This document shows, piece by piece, positions 21,139 to 31,996 of a DNA stretch of 64,000 nt; position 1 is the stretch's first letter, and the number at the start of each line of letters is the position of its first letter. This DNA comes from Viola odorata (taxonomy: Eukaryota > Streptophyta > Magnoliopsida > Malpighiales > Violaceae), in the NCBI GenBank assembly GCA_963691705.1, contig OY829544.1, positions 41,933,917-41,997,916 of the forward strand, read 5' to 3'. The notes under the pieces are model-generated. The model was given only the letters and a program-made list of their open reading frames with translations. It did not search any database and was not told the DNA's origin. The position numbers and the translations under genes were made by a program.

Positions 21139-23505
21139 TCAATCTTCGGGGTTCCTCCGTTTCCAACCCTCCGCCTTAGTTCTGTGAAAACCCGCTTCAT
21201 TAAGGTCGGCAGACTTCTGTTTGAAGGCCTCTGTGACCTCGTCACCTTTGTACGCATCTGCTCTATGGACCTCTTCAAAGCATTCAACCAAGATAGTGGT
21301 CGTCCGTTCGACGTGCCACAGGCTCTTATCGGCTGATTCCTCCGTCAGAGCGGCTCTCTCTTCCTCCAAGGCCGCTTTCTCCCTTACCAAGGATGACTTC
21401 TCTCCTTCCAGCACGACATTCTTTGTATCAAGGGTGGACACTTGCCCCGACAACTCCTGCTGAGCCAGTAACAATCGAGTGCGTTCCTCCAGCAACTTAT
21501 TCTTTTCATTTCGCTCTCGCGAAAGTTCAGAAAGGGACACAGTAAGAGAAGCAGCCTGACGTTGTACGTGCTCTGTCCAGTAGTGAAATTTCACAAAATT
21601 GGAAAAGAGACCAGAGCGTAGCGAATTCGCCTTATCATCATCTATCTGCGAGAGAAAAGCTTCCCGCTCAGCGGCGGTTGACAGTATTTGGGCTGCCAAG
21701 AAAGCCGAAACCTCAACTGAACAATCGCCCCCGAGAGCCGTTAAGCCTGTATTGCGAAAATCATATAAGCCCACTTGGTGAGTCATAGTACTAGGCTCAC
21801 TCGAGGAGCTTAGGTCCACAGCAGAGTCAAAGGTGGAGGCCCCTTTGCCACAACGTTGCGATAAAGGAATGCTTGAGGGGACAAAGGCCAGAGGGACAAG
21901 AGGGCGGACTTGAGAAGAAGGACCCCCTTAGATGACATAGGAACCGTGAGGGTGGTAGACCGTAAAGTCCTGTAAACCTTCTTAATAGCCCGAGTTAGGA
22001 CCATATGTATGAACATGCCCACCGAAGGAATTGGGTGAAGCCCCGAAAGTCTCAGCCGTACCCATGTTCACCAAAAACCCAGAAGGGTGAGTCTGGGGAG
22101 CATCTATAGAAATAAAGGTGCTGTCCGGTCCGACTTTTGCCGCGGCGACAGTAGAAGATAAGCTTCCACCCTCACCCTCCGGCCGGGATCTCTTCTTAGA
22201 GCCAGCTAGCACATAACCCATGTTCATTTCGCCTGTGGGAGACGTGGAAGTAGAAACAGCGGCAGTATCCTGCAAAGAACCCAGTAGAAACACTGATAAG
22301 AGAAACGGGTAAAATAACGACTAACATCAAGGTATAACGTATCGTGGATAAAAAGCACACTCACAATAGTTGTGTCAAGAGGAGGCGCTTCAGAAGAAGC
22401 TGCCGCGTCCGGAGAAGGAGTGAGAGCGGCAACACTCCTTGTTCTTCTCTTCCTTTTTCCTTTGTCAGGAACCCTAGGGGCTTTAGAAGGAGACGACCGA
22501 GTAGAAGGGGCAGCGACGGTCACAATAGGGATACCCAAAGGGATGTTGGTATTCCCCTCACCGGCTGAGGAAGAAGACACTTGAGCGAGGCTCACAGAAA
22601 TAGCAGGTAGAACAGTGGAGTTATCGGCAGCTTCCGTAGAGGTGGCCTTCTCTTTTTCTTCTCTTTCCTGGGCCCTTTTCAGTCACCTCCTAATGCTTTC
22701 AGGCTTGTAGTTGGGATCTGTCTCTGCATGATGGCAAAATAACGTTAGCATTAGTATCAGTGATAATAAAGAAGGAAGCGACTCGACACTCACGTCTAAC
22801 GCAGTCCTTCATATCGACTCTGCACGCCACATAGCGGATATGAACGTTGATTTCCAGTTGAAGAAGTTTGTCTAACCAGCCTTGTTCGCGCTGAGGAAGA
22901 GTCTCCGGCCGACCCCAGACGTTGTCCTTGACGTCTTGGTTAAACCCAGACCGCCACCAGGAACTGTGGTCTTCAGGAAGATCTATCACAAAGAACTCTT
23001 TCTTCCAGGCATCAACAGAGGACTCAATGTGGAGAAGTTTCCAAGTGAAGGACTTGAGTGAGTCATCGTCATAACGGGGCGATATCATTATCACACCCCG
23101 ACACTTCATTAGCTTAAAAACTGATTTAAGCAGTAAAAGAGAAGGGGAAGTGATCCCCTTATATTTACAGAGTTCTAAGAAGGCACAAACGCAGCAGTAC
23201 ACATTTGGGGTTAGTTGAACAGGATTCAAATCGCAGACAATGAGCAACTATTTTATGAAAGAGTTGATGGGAAGCTGGAAACCATAACGGAACATTTGTG
23301 TGTACAGGACCCTACGCTTGCCCGTCAAAACGCTATTCAAGCGTACCGACTCAAGGGCAACGGTGGCCTTATAACCGTCAGGGATAACAGCATTATGTGC
23401 GGCTAAATTCTCATTAAGAGCGACCTCAGAGGTGATACTACTAACTGTAATATCCATCTTTTTCTCATCGGCAGATCTCGACTCAGAGCGGCGAGTCTTA
23501 GCCAT
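21139..23505 (-). pseudogene. Antisense gene AS2 of copy B, PF04195-like domain plus coiled coil, two introns
   Basis: ATG at 23505. Exon 1 23505-22794, intron 1 22793-22724 (70 nt, GTGAG...GCAG), exon 2 22723-22365, intron 2 22364-22270 (95 nt, GTGAG...GCAG), exon 3 22269-21139. Joining keeps the frame (phase 1, then phase 0). Exon 1 holds the PF04195-type domain: YGFQLPINSF, LNPVQLTPNVYCCVCAFLEL and WWRSGFNQDVK. Exon 2 has KGKRKRRTR (possible nuclear signal) in a Ser/Pro/Ala-rich stretch. Exon 3 ends in a long coiled coil (LSRERNEKNKLLEERTRLLL and on). Stops: TAG at 23248-23250, TGA early in exon 2, two TAA around 21980 and 21929. All lie in frame with flanking homology to copy A. Role unknown. 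Confidence 0.7.
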
Positions 23506-23671
23506 GGCAGAAATAAAAAAGTAAAGATGAAGAAGACGACGAAAGAAAATAGGAGGTACCTTTAGAGAGAAAGCGCTTCGAGAACTTTGAACGGTGGAAA
23601 GAAAATAAGACGGCTAGAGAAAATATGAAGAAAGCAGAACGGCAAAAGTAAGCAAAAGAAACAAGTATTGG

Positions 23672-23679
23672 GTTTTATA
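23672..23679 (-). promoter_or_regulatory. TATA box of antisense gene AS2, copy B
   Basis: TATAAAAC on the minus strand, 167 nt upstream of the ATG, inside a 16-base block identical to copy A. A CACGTG G-box lies at 23839-23844. Confidence 0.5.
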
Positions 23680-24275
23680 ACCCTAGTAGTCAAAGAAATG
23701 ACAGACGTCGCAGTCGTTGCGTAAGAGGATCATAAGGAAAAGACTCAAGCAATGAGTACAATTCTAGAGAAGCGCGGCAACGCTTCGATTTTGCTAAAAT
23801 TATAGAGCACGCTAGCCCATGGTGCCATAAAAAATGGACACGTGTGTCTATGCCAGGACGACTTTTCTCCCGCATTAATGAGAAGATCATAAGCATTAAA
23901 TGCTCTGAAAAGCAGAAAGGATTTTTTGAAATAAGACAAGAGCGATACTACACTAGAGGAGATAACACGGAATGGCATTAACCAAGCCGGTAAGTTCCGG
24001 GATAACGTGGAAAAGTGAAGCAGAGATCGTTTATTATCTAAAAATGAAGTACAGATATCGTTTTGCGCGGAAAGGCGTTATTACAAGACAAAAAAAGTGA
24101 ATAAAGAGGAAAATCTTCCCGGAGGGTTGGCCTTGACCAGTCGATGGTCGGCACAGGTATCGCCGCCACCATTCTCCTACTCCTCCCCGAGAGAAAGAAA
24201 ATCTCCCTCGCCTTCGCCTAAATCCTTTATCTTCTTGGAAGTGTAATCAGATAGCTTGGTCAAATCAACAGTTCC
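23680..24275. other. Spacer between antisense genes AS1 and AS2 (copy B)
   Basis: Holds the presumed AS2 upstream region. A block including GCATTAAATGCTCTGAAAAG near 23893 recurs in copy A near 2168, so the upstream region as well as the gene is conserved. The lower-quality end of AS1 after its stop continues to about 24130. Confidence 0.4.
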
Positions 24276-26390
24276 CTAGCGATAGAGATCTGTAAAGCCA
24301 GCGATACAGACCTCCATAGTCTTATTTTTCCACCAAGCTATCCTCGTGGGTACTTTGGCCAAATCCGCATCACGGGACAATATCTCTTCACGAAGGAAAG
24401 AGTTTCTTTTGTCGGCCGCCACTAGTTCCACCTCCAGTAGCTCCACTTTAGCCTTCCCTTTTGATCTTTCTCGTGCGAGATCGGCGCGACACTCGTTCAA
24501 CTCTGCCCGGGTACGATCTTGAAGCTTGGACAGCTCTGTTACCTTCGCCAAAGCGGCGTCTAATTGTTCGTTCGAATTGGGAGAGCGTCGAACCTTGTCA
24601 CTCTGATCCTCGAGAAAATAGTGCAGCTCGTGAAAGCTAGCCAGCATATCGTTCAGGAGGCGTGAATGTTGAACTTCAGGAGGGTGCTGCAGGAACTCTT
24701 CCTTGTCCTTCGAAGAACTGAACATCTGGCCCACTATGGTCCCTACCGGCTCATCTCGCGATAGCGGATCTAATATCCCTAAAGCACGAAGCCCGTCAGT
24801 ACCGAAAGACGACAGATCCAGCTGAAACGCAACATTTCCTTGAGGACCTTGAGGGGAAAGGTTGGCGATATAGGGAGGAGAGCAACTCTTTACGGAATTA
24901 CCGACGCCCGAGATCGATGAAAGGAATAAAGGTTGAGGTTTCTTCGAGACAGGATTAGGAGAAACATTTGGGTTTGAAACCGGCACGGTCACGTCTAGAA
25001 TACAGGAGGAAATCAGAGAATCAGGGCCACCGGATGGTAAAGGTGGGTCCACCGCCGTGGAAACCTCATCAGTTTTGGAAGGAACAACGGAAGGTGCCTT
25101 GACAACCTCTGCCACTTGCGAGGTACTCGCGATAGGACAAGTGTCGACCTTAGTGGGGAGAACTGCGTTAACTTCCTTCAAATGAGGAATTGGGGGACCA
25201 GTTTTTTCTTTCCGGATTTTCTTTTTGAGATGCTCCGTTTCGGCGGCCATCTCCTCGCTATTGTCCTCGGATGACTCTGCCACGGGATCATTTTTCCTCG
25301 CCCTGAGCTTCATCCGTTGGGCAAGAGTGGCGTGACGCAGTTCAGAACCGGCGTCCATGCTCTCGCTATCGCTGTCAATTGTTTCAGTCGCAGGACGACT
25401 CGAAGACACTCCCCTACCCCGAAGTGGCAACCAATTCTCAAGAAAATGAGAAGGTTGGGCGGAAATGTTGCGTGCTGCGATAGTCTTAATCCTCCTTTTC
25501 CTCGGTGGGATAATTGGATGGCTGGAACTTTTAGGCGGGGGAGAAGGAGGTAGCGTCTGAAGCGGTACCACGTTCAGAGGAGTGTTATTTCCACCAGAGG
25601 AACAACCCTCAGCGCTACCTGCCAACGGAATATATTAATATAGCAAGCAAAGTGAAGCGATAATGCGGCAAAAGAAAAACTCACCAACGACGCATTCTTT
25701 CAAGGGTCTGAACCGAGCAAATTCCTGAATGCGGAAAGGCCCTTCTATCTCTAACAGAGCAGAAACATAGGACACATCGGTGCTAGACAGCACTTCTGGG
25801 TTTTTCCAATCGGCACTAACAATCTTTTGATTAAAGCCTCCGCGCCACCAGCGGGACGGCAGTCGAAGGGTGAAGAAGCCATTTTTCCAATTATACACGT
25901 TTTCTTCAAAACCTTGGAAGTTCCGCCAGAAAAATCGCACGACGGCGTCATTCCATCTAGGAGTGATATCCACCAAGCAGGCACAACAGCTCAACTTGAA
26001 AAACGTACGGAACAGATCAAGGGATGGAGTGAAAATACGCTTCATCTCGCATGACCGAAGGAATGCATAAATCCCACACCAGGAAGGCGGAGTTATTTGA
26101 ACCGGATTGAGATCGTAGTGGTTTAGCAGCTTCATCAGAGAAGTATGAAGTGGGAGATGAAATCCGTAGAGGAACATCTTGAAGTAAACCAACCGAAACG
26201 TTCCCCACATGGCGTCATGAAGCCGAATATCTTTCGTAGGGAGATAAGGGCGACAACCCAAGGGGAAGGTGATACCGTTCTCCTCTAACTCCACCCTCAA
26301 AACTTCATCACAATCGAAAATACTACGAGCTCTCCTAGCCTCGAGATCTATGGGATTTTCGACTCTCGCAGAAGCTCCAATATGAGACAT
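24276..26390 (-). pseudogene. Antisense gene AS1 of copy B, PF04195-like domain plus coiled coil, one intron
   Basis: ATG at 26390 (MSHIGASARV). Exon 1 26390-25685, intron 25684-25619 (66 nt, GTGAG...GCAG), exon 2 25618-24276. Joining gives ECVVGSAEGCSSGG in frame. Exon 1 carries the PF04195-type domain: MFLYGFHLPLHTSL, LNPVQITPPSWCGIYAF, and WWRGGFNQK. Exon 2 is long, Ser/Pro-rich with basic patches (PRKRRIK, KKKIRKEK), and ends in a coiled coil rich in Leu, Glu, Lys and Arg. Total about 680 residues. The stop at 24276-24278 is likely premature, because the copy A frame runs on for about 60 residues with similar sequence beyond it. This is the least damaged antisense gene; both exons are otherwise open. 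Function unknown. Confidence 0.7.
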
Positions 26391-26577
26391 AAGGAATTGG
26401 GAAAATAAACTACAGCAAGAGAGGGACAAAATACCTAGAATGGGTAGCCAGCGAAAAGACCGTCGCCGCCGGCGAGCAGTTGTGGAGACTCTCCTCGAGC
26501 AAGAAGAAACACAGGAGAAAGAGAAAGTGTGAAAAATTGCAGAATATTAGCAAAAATGATGAAAGAGAATAGGGTTT

Positions 26578-26589
26578 CCCTTATAAAGG
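26578..26589 (-). promoter_or_regulatory. TATA box of antisense gene AS1, copy B
   Basis: CCTTTATAAGGG on the minus strand, about 190 nt upstream of the ATG, aligned with TTTAAAAG in copy A. A CACGTG G-box lies at 26627-26632. Confidence 0.5.
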
Positions 26590-26861
26590 TTCAACTTGAA
26601 GAAGAAGACAGCTTGTAAAATTGAAACACGTGCGGAGCAGAAAGAGACGCGTGGACAGTCATTTATGTCTTTCAGAGAAGACGGTTATTGACTAGAAATC
26701 CAAAGACAGTTGCACTTAGCCACTGATCTCCCTCTGTGATAACCCTTGACATTCGAAGAAATGAGTTGGAAAGGCGATAGGGGAACAAAAGAAAAGGGAA
26801 GGTTATCTTATTCATTTTCGGAAAGCCATACGGCATCTACAAAGAGATGAGACATGCTAAA

Positions 26862-27281
26862 CTAATCGCCCTCATACCAAGAGATACCATAGCAATAAAC
26901 TACATCATCATCTGAGAGCGATGGCTCCCTGCTAACGGGAGGGAAAGGCTCATCATTCCTCTTTCCTACGTATATCAATGATCGGTCGGGCTCCTCTTTT
27001 GTGGTCGATATAGTCGTTTCAGCGCTCGCGGAGGGGAGAGCTATTTTTGGCAAGACACGGGGAGGAAGAGAGGGTTCATCCCCCTTTTCAGCAGAAGGGG
27101 CATGATACTTGAAAAGCGGTGCAGACACCTTTGAGGAATTTTTCCTCTACCTCTTGCGTCCCCGCCGGCGAATGGACGGCCTCCACGGAGGCGACGGAGG
27201 AGGATTGTCTGAATCCGGTGAAGTCGGAGGAGTTGGCGGAGAATCCCGCGCCGCAGTATCTAAAAAATAAGAGTCAGCCAT
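26862..27281 (-). pseudogene. Small antisense ORF-b of copy B (one stop)
   Basis: Starts MADSYFLDTAARDS at 27281. Pro/Ser-rich, then basic (RPSIRRRGRKR), then a TAG near 27147, then open in the same frame to an acidic aromatic end (GISWYEGD). It matches ORF-b of copy A in start, basic patch and tail. About 139 codons. No known domain. Confidence 0.5.
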
Positions 27282-27350
27282 GAGATCACAGACGATCTGC
27301 CAAGAAGAAAAATAAACAAGAAGATGAACAAAAAGGAGGGAAAGGATCCC

Positions 27351-27358
27351 ATTAAATA
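27351..27358 (-). promoter_or_regulatory. TATA-like box of antisense ORF-b, copy B
   Basis: TATTTAAT on the minus strand, 70 nt upstream of the ATG, the same octamer and spacing as in copy A. A CACGTG G-box lies at 27413-27418. Confidence 0.45.
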
Positions 27359-27749
27359 ACCAAAAGAGGGGGAAAAGCTTTTTGATCTTCCAACACGACT
27401 TTTGAGGACTGACACGTGTACAACCTCGAGTAAAAATCTAGATTTGCAGTCACGCCTGTTGAAATCTCCCCCAGATCGAGGAAAACCAAAAATTAGCCCA
27501 ATCGGCGGACAAGAATGCGGCGGCGCAGATTTAATGCAGAAAGGTTAGCGAGGAAATCGTCCAGTGACTGACTCATTTTCAGTTGGGCTGAGAATGCCTC
27601 CAATCAAAAAAAGACAAAGGACGCATTAAAGAAGAAGAACAGTGATTAAGGGCGCAACGAAAATAGTTTATTTATTATGGCCTAATGGCCGAAAGGTACA
27701 GCCGCATAACTAGGGTAAAAGAAAACAGGCTTAAAGGGAGCCACCGCCG

Positions 27750-28127
27750 TCAGGCATCAGAGCCAACGTCCTCAGGTACTTCGGGAATGTCTCTCAGAGA
27801 GTCCATGACTAGAGTCAGGTCAGCAGAGGTGATCCTCATTCCCTTCAAGCAGTACCCCAGCATGTCCTTGCGCTACTGCAACATGGCGATCACCACCTGA
27901 ATCCGAGGGATGGAGGTGGCCAACCTCGACACGCTCTCTAAAGGATTGAAATCCTCCAGAGACGTGGCTCCTAGCCTGGAATAGAGTGGGGTTAGCATCC
28001 CTTGCAGCTCCAGGATGTCCTCAAAAGTCTTGACCAGCATGTTCTCCAAGAACCCGACGTCACCATCATTGAGATTCTTGAGAGTGTGGCCTTTGGAAAG
28101 GAGAAAATTTTTGGTCAAAAGATCCAT
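27750..28127 (-). pseudogene. Small antisense ORF-a of copy B (one stop)
   Basis: ATG at 28127 (MDLLTKNFLLSKGHTLKNL). Helical Leu-rich body aligned with copy A along about 125 codons. A TAG at 27873-27875 replaces the Gln codon seen in copy A; the frame then continues to TGA at 27750. No known family. Confidence 0.5.
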
Positions 28128-28181
28128 AACACATATTAAGAAAGGAGAAAATGAGATGGACTTGGGTGAAGAAGGCCCTCA

Positions 28182-28189
28182 CATTTATA
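28182..28189 (-). promoter_or_regulatory. TATA box of antisense ORF-a, copy B
   Basis: TATAAATG on the minus strand, 55 nt upstream of the ATG and about 820 bp inside the 3' LTR. Confidence 0.5.
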
Positions 28190-29008
28190 GGATCCGAGAA
28201 ACGGGCCTTTTGAAGAAGGAAGTCCTCAAAAGACGAGCCGTCCCGTTACCCTTAAAGACCGTCAGACCTGATGCGGAAACAAGAATAGACGACGGCGAGC
28301 CGCTAAGAATGTCGGTATTCGAGAGGAGCACGATATTACGGGTAGCCATGGCGGAAATCCTTTCAAATGAAGGTATCCACAGTATAAAGCCGCAACGATA
28401 TGGTAGGTGGCTATGAACAGCGTAAAACCGCGCCAATATCGCCGGTATCTGGTGGTGTAAAGCCACTCAAATTGTGGATAGCCCATGGTGTGAAGCCGCG
28501 TCAATATCGTTGGCTCCCCAAGAGGAAGAAAATGACCTGTTCGCTCCTGAGAGATCCTCTGTAAGTGACATACTTCCAAACAAATCTCCATAATCTTTGC
28601 CCATCTTACCTCTTTGCAGCCCGCTCGAGGTGCAAAGAGACCCACTAGAGGCCCATGCCAGGAGGACAGCAAATCCTCGCTCTAGAACAATCTAGCCGCA
28701 CGGCCCCGTTTACTACCAGTGGTGATATCAACGATGAACGACTAGGATCGACATCTCCTGATGGGTCAAACAGACATGACATCTTAGCCCACGTCAGAAC
28801 CAGATTGAGCTGATATCGCCAGAACAGAAATGACTCCTTGGCGACGTAACATTAACAAGAGTCCATCAGCCTACTCCTGGACGTCCCACGCAGAATAATC
28901 TCTTAAGGGCAAGGATACACTCCCCTACTTATTGGATGAGAGTTCCCCGATACGAGCAGAGAGCGATAGCCCTTGGTAAACACTCGGGCTCATTTTCAGC
29001 TGGGCTTA
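28190..29008. other. Non-coding stretch between antisense ORF-a and the 3' LTR (copy B)
   Basis: No convincing gene. It contains repeated GTAAAGCC(A/G)C / GATATCG(C/T)GG-type words at 28380-28510 and ends with CTCATTTTCAGCTGGGCTTA next to the LTR. A similar CTCATTTTCAGTTGGGCT occurs at about 27570. The usual purine-rich tract is not obvious here. Confidence 0.4.
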
Positions 29009-29549
29009 TGATAACAATTATGACACTCCTAGGGGCGTTACGGTAATTATGACCTTACCAAAGTCAGAATCCTGTAGCTCTATCGGACATCTGAGTCATC
29101 GGCTCTAGACTGGAAGGTGTTTTCTGGGATGGTCGACATCAGCGGGGGGAGGACTCACGCGTCTCTGCACGCACGGCATCATCCCGTCCCAGGTATCTAT
29201 GGAGGTATCGCCCGCGGAACCCCCTTCAGAGGTATCGCCCTGACGTCACCATAAGATATCGCCCTGACGTCACCATAAGGTATCGCCCATGACGTCATCA
29301 TAAGGTATCGCCTGCGATGTCCTCCAGAGAGATTGCTTTTCCCAGGATATCACCTCTTTGCTCAGGTATCGCCCCCAGCGGCCTATAAATACTCCCTCAG
29401 TTTAAAACAAAAGGTAAGCCAAAAATTGCTTACTAGAACCTCTGCCATTTTTGAACCACTTACTGACTTAAGCATCGGAGTGTCTACGCCGGAGCCCCCC
29501 TCCAGCGCTTTGCAGGTGAGTTCGACGGCAACTATAGTAACTCCGACCA
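29009..29549 (+). repeat. 3' LTR of copy B
   Basis: 541 bp with the same ends as 13675-14192. It carries one extra sub-repeat of about 24 bp with TATCGCCC-TGACGTCA. TATA box TATAAATA at 29384-29391. Confidence 0.9.
29384..29391 (+). promoter_or_regulatory. TATA box, 3' LTR of copy B
   Basis: TATAAATA, same place as in the 5' LTR. If active it would read out into LINE copy 1. Confidence 0.5.
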
Positions 29550-29754
29550 ACAGAAGTTATCATCCCGATCGTATAAGAAATTAAATCTTATCATATATTA
29601 TGACCAACATCTATGAAAATTTTTAAAAAGCTCCGGAGGATTAGGATTTGAGGGTCTAAACCCTAGCTCTCTTCGGTCAGCCCACTGCTACCGGAGACAT
29701 CCCCATACACCGGTGCACCCACTGTGGCCGGGGTGAAATTTCTTTTGCTCTTCG

Positions 29755-31038
29755 ATGACCTCAACGGTGGCAGCGAGGGTTCCGATGGGATCCAAGAGGG
29801 TACCGACACAGGCCATCACTTACTATATGGAAAACCTTCTGTTGCATGTGGATCAACGTGCGCTCTGCTACCTTATCATGCAGAGGTGGAGGTTGCCGCC
29901 TTTCGGTAGGGTTGTGGACGTGTTTATCCCGTTTAGGAGGAACAAACGAGGGAAATGTTTTGGTTTCATATGATTTGATTGGGTGGAGAATCGGATAGAT
30001 ATGGAATTAGCTCTTGATCGCCAATTCATAGGAGCTTCACCTATTAGAGCTAACCTCGGTCGTTTTGGGTACAGGGGAACTTGTTTTGTTGCACTAGACA
30101 ATAAGGGGAAGTCGCAATCGAAGTTGGGACGAAAACCAAAGGAACGTAGGTAAGAAGATGAAAAGAGTACTCGGGCAACCAAGGTAGGCAAGGAAGATCA
30201 CCCTCGTATTGAGGTTGGCTTGGATTCCAACGTGCATATGGAAGAACGCATAGGGAACAGCACGGAGGAAGCTACTAAGGAAGGAGAGGAAGGGGCAATA
30301 GTAGAGTTAGAGATACTAGATAAAAATAGGAAATGGCTGGTACGGAGTGTTGTAGGTATTCTTAGAAGGATAGAAGACATACCTGAGATTAGAGAGCTAG
30401 TGCTTAAATTGGGTTGGAATTGTGAAACTCGAATCCTTGGGCGAGGTTTAGTGTGGATTGAATTTGACAGACAGGAGGACGTGGTGACAGCGCTCAACAA
30501 CACTATCGTGGAACTGGCCGTTTGTTTTCCAAGGTTGTTCCATGGGTGGAGGGGCTCTCAGAGGCGGGTAGGTTATGCTGGGTCCAATGCTCGGGGATTC
30601 CGGTTCAGTGTTGGGGTGTTAAGACCTTTGAGAAGATATGGGCACAGTGGGGGAAGCTTGTGGTGGTGGGCGATAACACATTAGCTCGGAGAAGGTTTGA
30701 CGTGGCAAAGATCCTTGCAATGACGGATCAGTTGCATATCAAGGGTAATATTCGGGTTCAAGTAGAAAACAAGTTCTTTACTGTGAACTGTCATGAGGAG
30801 CCTCTGTAGGGGGTGATATCCAATCTTGATTGGATGATAGGTGTTGAACCTGTAGAGGAGGCATTGGACGAGGAGATGGACACAACAAGTTATGAAGAAG
30901 AGGAAGAAGTTGTGGGGGAGGATAACGTTCAGCATAGTGCAACTCTAGTTAAAGAGACACCTTTTACGGAGGTGGATACGCAGTTCCCGTTGAGCACGAG
31001 GTGAGGGATTATCCACTAGTAACAATGAGAAGAAGGGG
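29755..31038 (+). pseudogene. LINE ORF1, RRM and DUF4283-like protein (broken; continues at 47434)
   Basis: ATG at 29755. RRM segment GRVVDVFIPFRRNKRGKCFGFI, then a TGA at 29971-29973 where RFDWV is expected, then DMELALDRQFIGASPIRANL. A further TAA lies near 30151. After about 30520 the frame shifts and reads GIPVQCWGVKTFEKI and RRRFDVAKILAMTD, the segment typical of plant LINE ORF1/DUF4283 proteins. An acidic stretch follows. The basic end RRRGNKVKRIKA is split by element C and continues into 47434-47663. ORF1 proteins bind LINE RNA. Confidence 0.7.
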
Positions 31039-31988
31039 TGTTGATACCCGAATTTTGACGCCATTTTTATTTAATTTTAGCATTTCTGTTATTCAGTTAA
31101 TTTACAGTCATTTTCAGTTGATTTAATGTCGCTAGCATTCTTAGGTGTTTCGTGGCATTTTAGCATCATCGTTAGCATCGTCAGCTTTCGAAATCGCATT
31201 TTTAATTTTTCGGCATGTATTTTCATTATTATTATCATTAATATTTTTAGCCTTAAAAATCACATTTTTAATTATCAGGCAGTCGTTTGCTAACTTTTTC
31301 TTCATTTTAGGTCATCACACGAATTTTAGGATTTTTTATATTTTAGCACATTTTTTAGTATTTTTATTATTTTATTATTATTTTTATTCGAGCTTTTATT
31401 GGACCCGAGTAAGTCCACTCGGACAATAGCTTGACTTTAAAATGTTTTCCATCAACTAGTTGCTAGATTTTTTTCTGGTCGCAACGGTCTACAGCGATTC
31501 GCGTAATTTTCGGCGTAACATTATTATTTTTCCGTTCAAACGTTTCATATTTTTGAACGCGAAAATAAACACGTTAAACGAGGAATTTTCATCCTTCGCT
31601 GTAGACGGTTAAACCCGTCGTATTTTTCTCTACGCGACGGTACCTTCGGCTCGAAAAGTCAGAACGTTTGGTCGCGGGAACCGGCTCGAGGCCATTTTAA
31701 TCAGATAAAATGCCATTTGATCATGGCCATTGATCTGGTCAACCAAGGAAAGTCAACCAGATCAATGGCCCTTGATTTAATGTGCATAATGCACATGCAC
31801 AGTGCCAAGGGAGTGCAGCGAAGCAGCCCACGCCCGAGCCACCTGCTCCCGTCGCGTCCATAGCCTCCTGTTCCTCCGCCATCATCACCGCTATCACCCT
31901 AGCTCCGCCACCTCACACAGCCGTAGACCCGACGTCATCACGGCCTCCACGCGCAGCACCCGCACCTCCTCCTCACGCGATCTTCGGC

Positions 31989-31996
31989 TATAAATA
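31989..31996 (+). promoter_or_regulatory. TATA box, 5' LTR of element C
   Basis: TATAAATA in CGGCTATAAATAGCCCC, followed by a C/T-rich leader; identical context in the 3' LTR at 44711-44718. Confidence 0.6.

Larger units (their letters stand above)
13675..29549 (+). mobile_element. Tat/Retand-type Ty3-gypsy retrotransposon, full length (copy B)
   Basis: 15.9 kb in the order LTR, gag, protease, reverse transcriptase, RNase H, second (archaeal-type) RNase H, integrase, hairpin array, four minus-strand genes, LTR. The second RNase H after the first is the mark of the Tat lineage (Tat, Retand, Ogre). The LTRs differ at about 15 positions by eye, nearly all transitions, plus a 24-bp indel. The 5-bp flanks do not match (TATAT left, ACAGA right), so at least one border has been rearranged. 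No primer-binding site is recognised right after the 5' LTR. Confidence 0.9.

Noticed and set aside
31145..31429. Phe/Leu-rich ORF of 94 codons, also at 43853-44137
   Set aside because: Lies in both LTRs of element C in the U3 part; T-rich sequence explains the hydrophobic translation.
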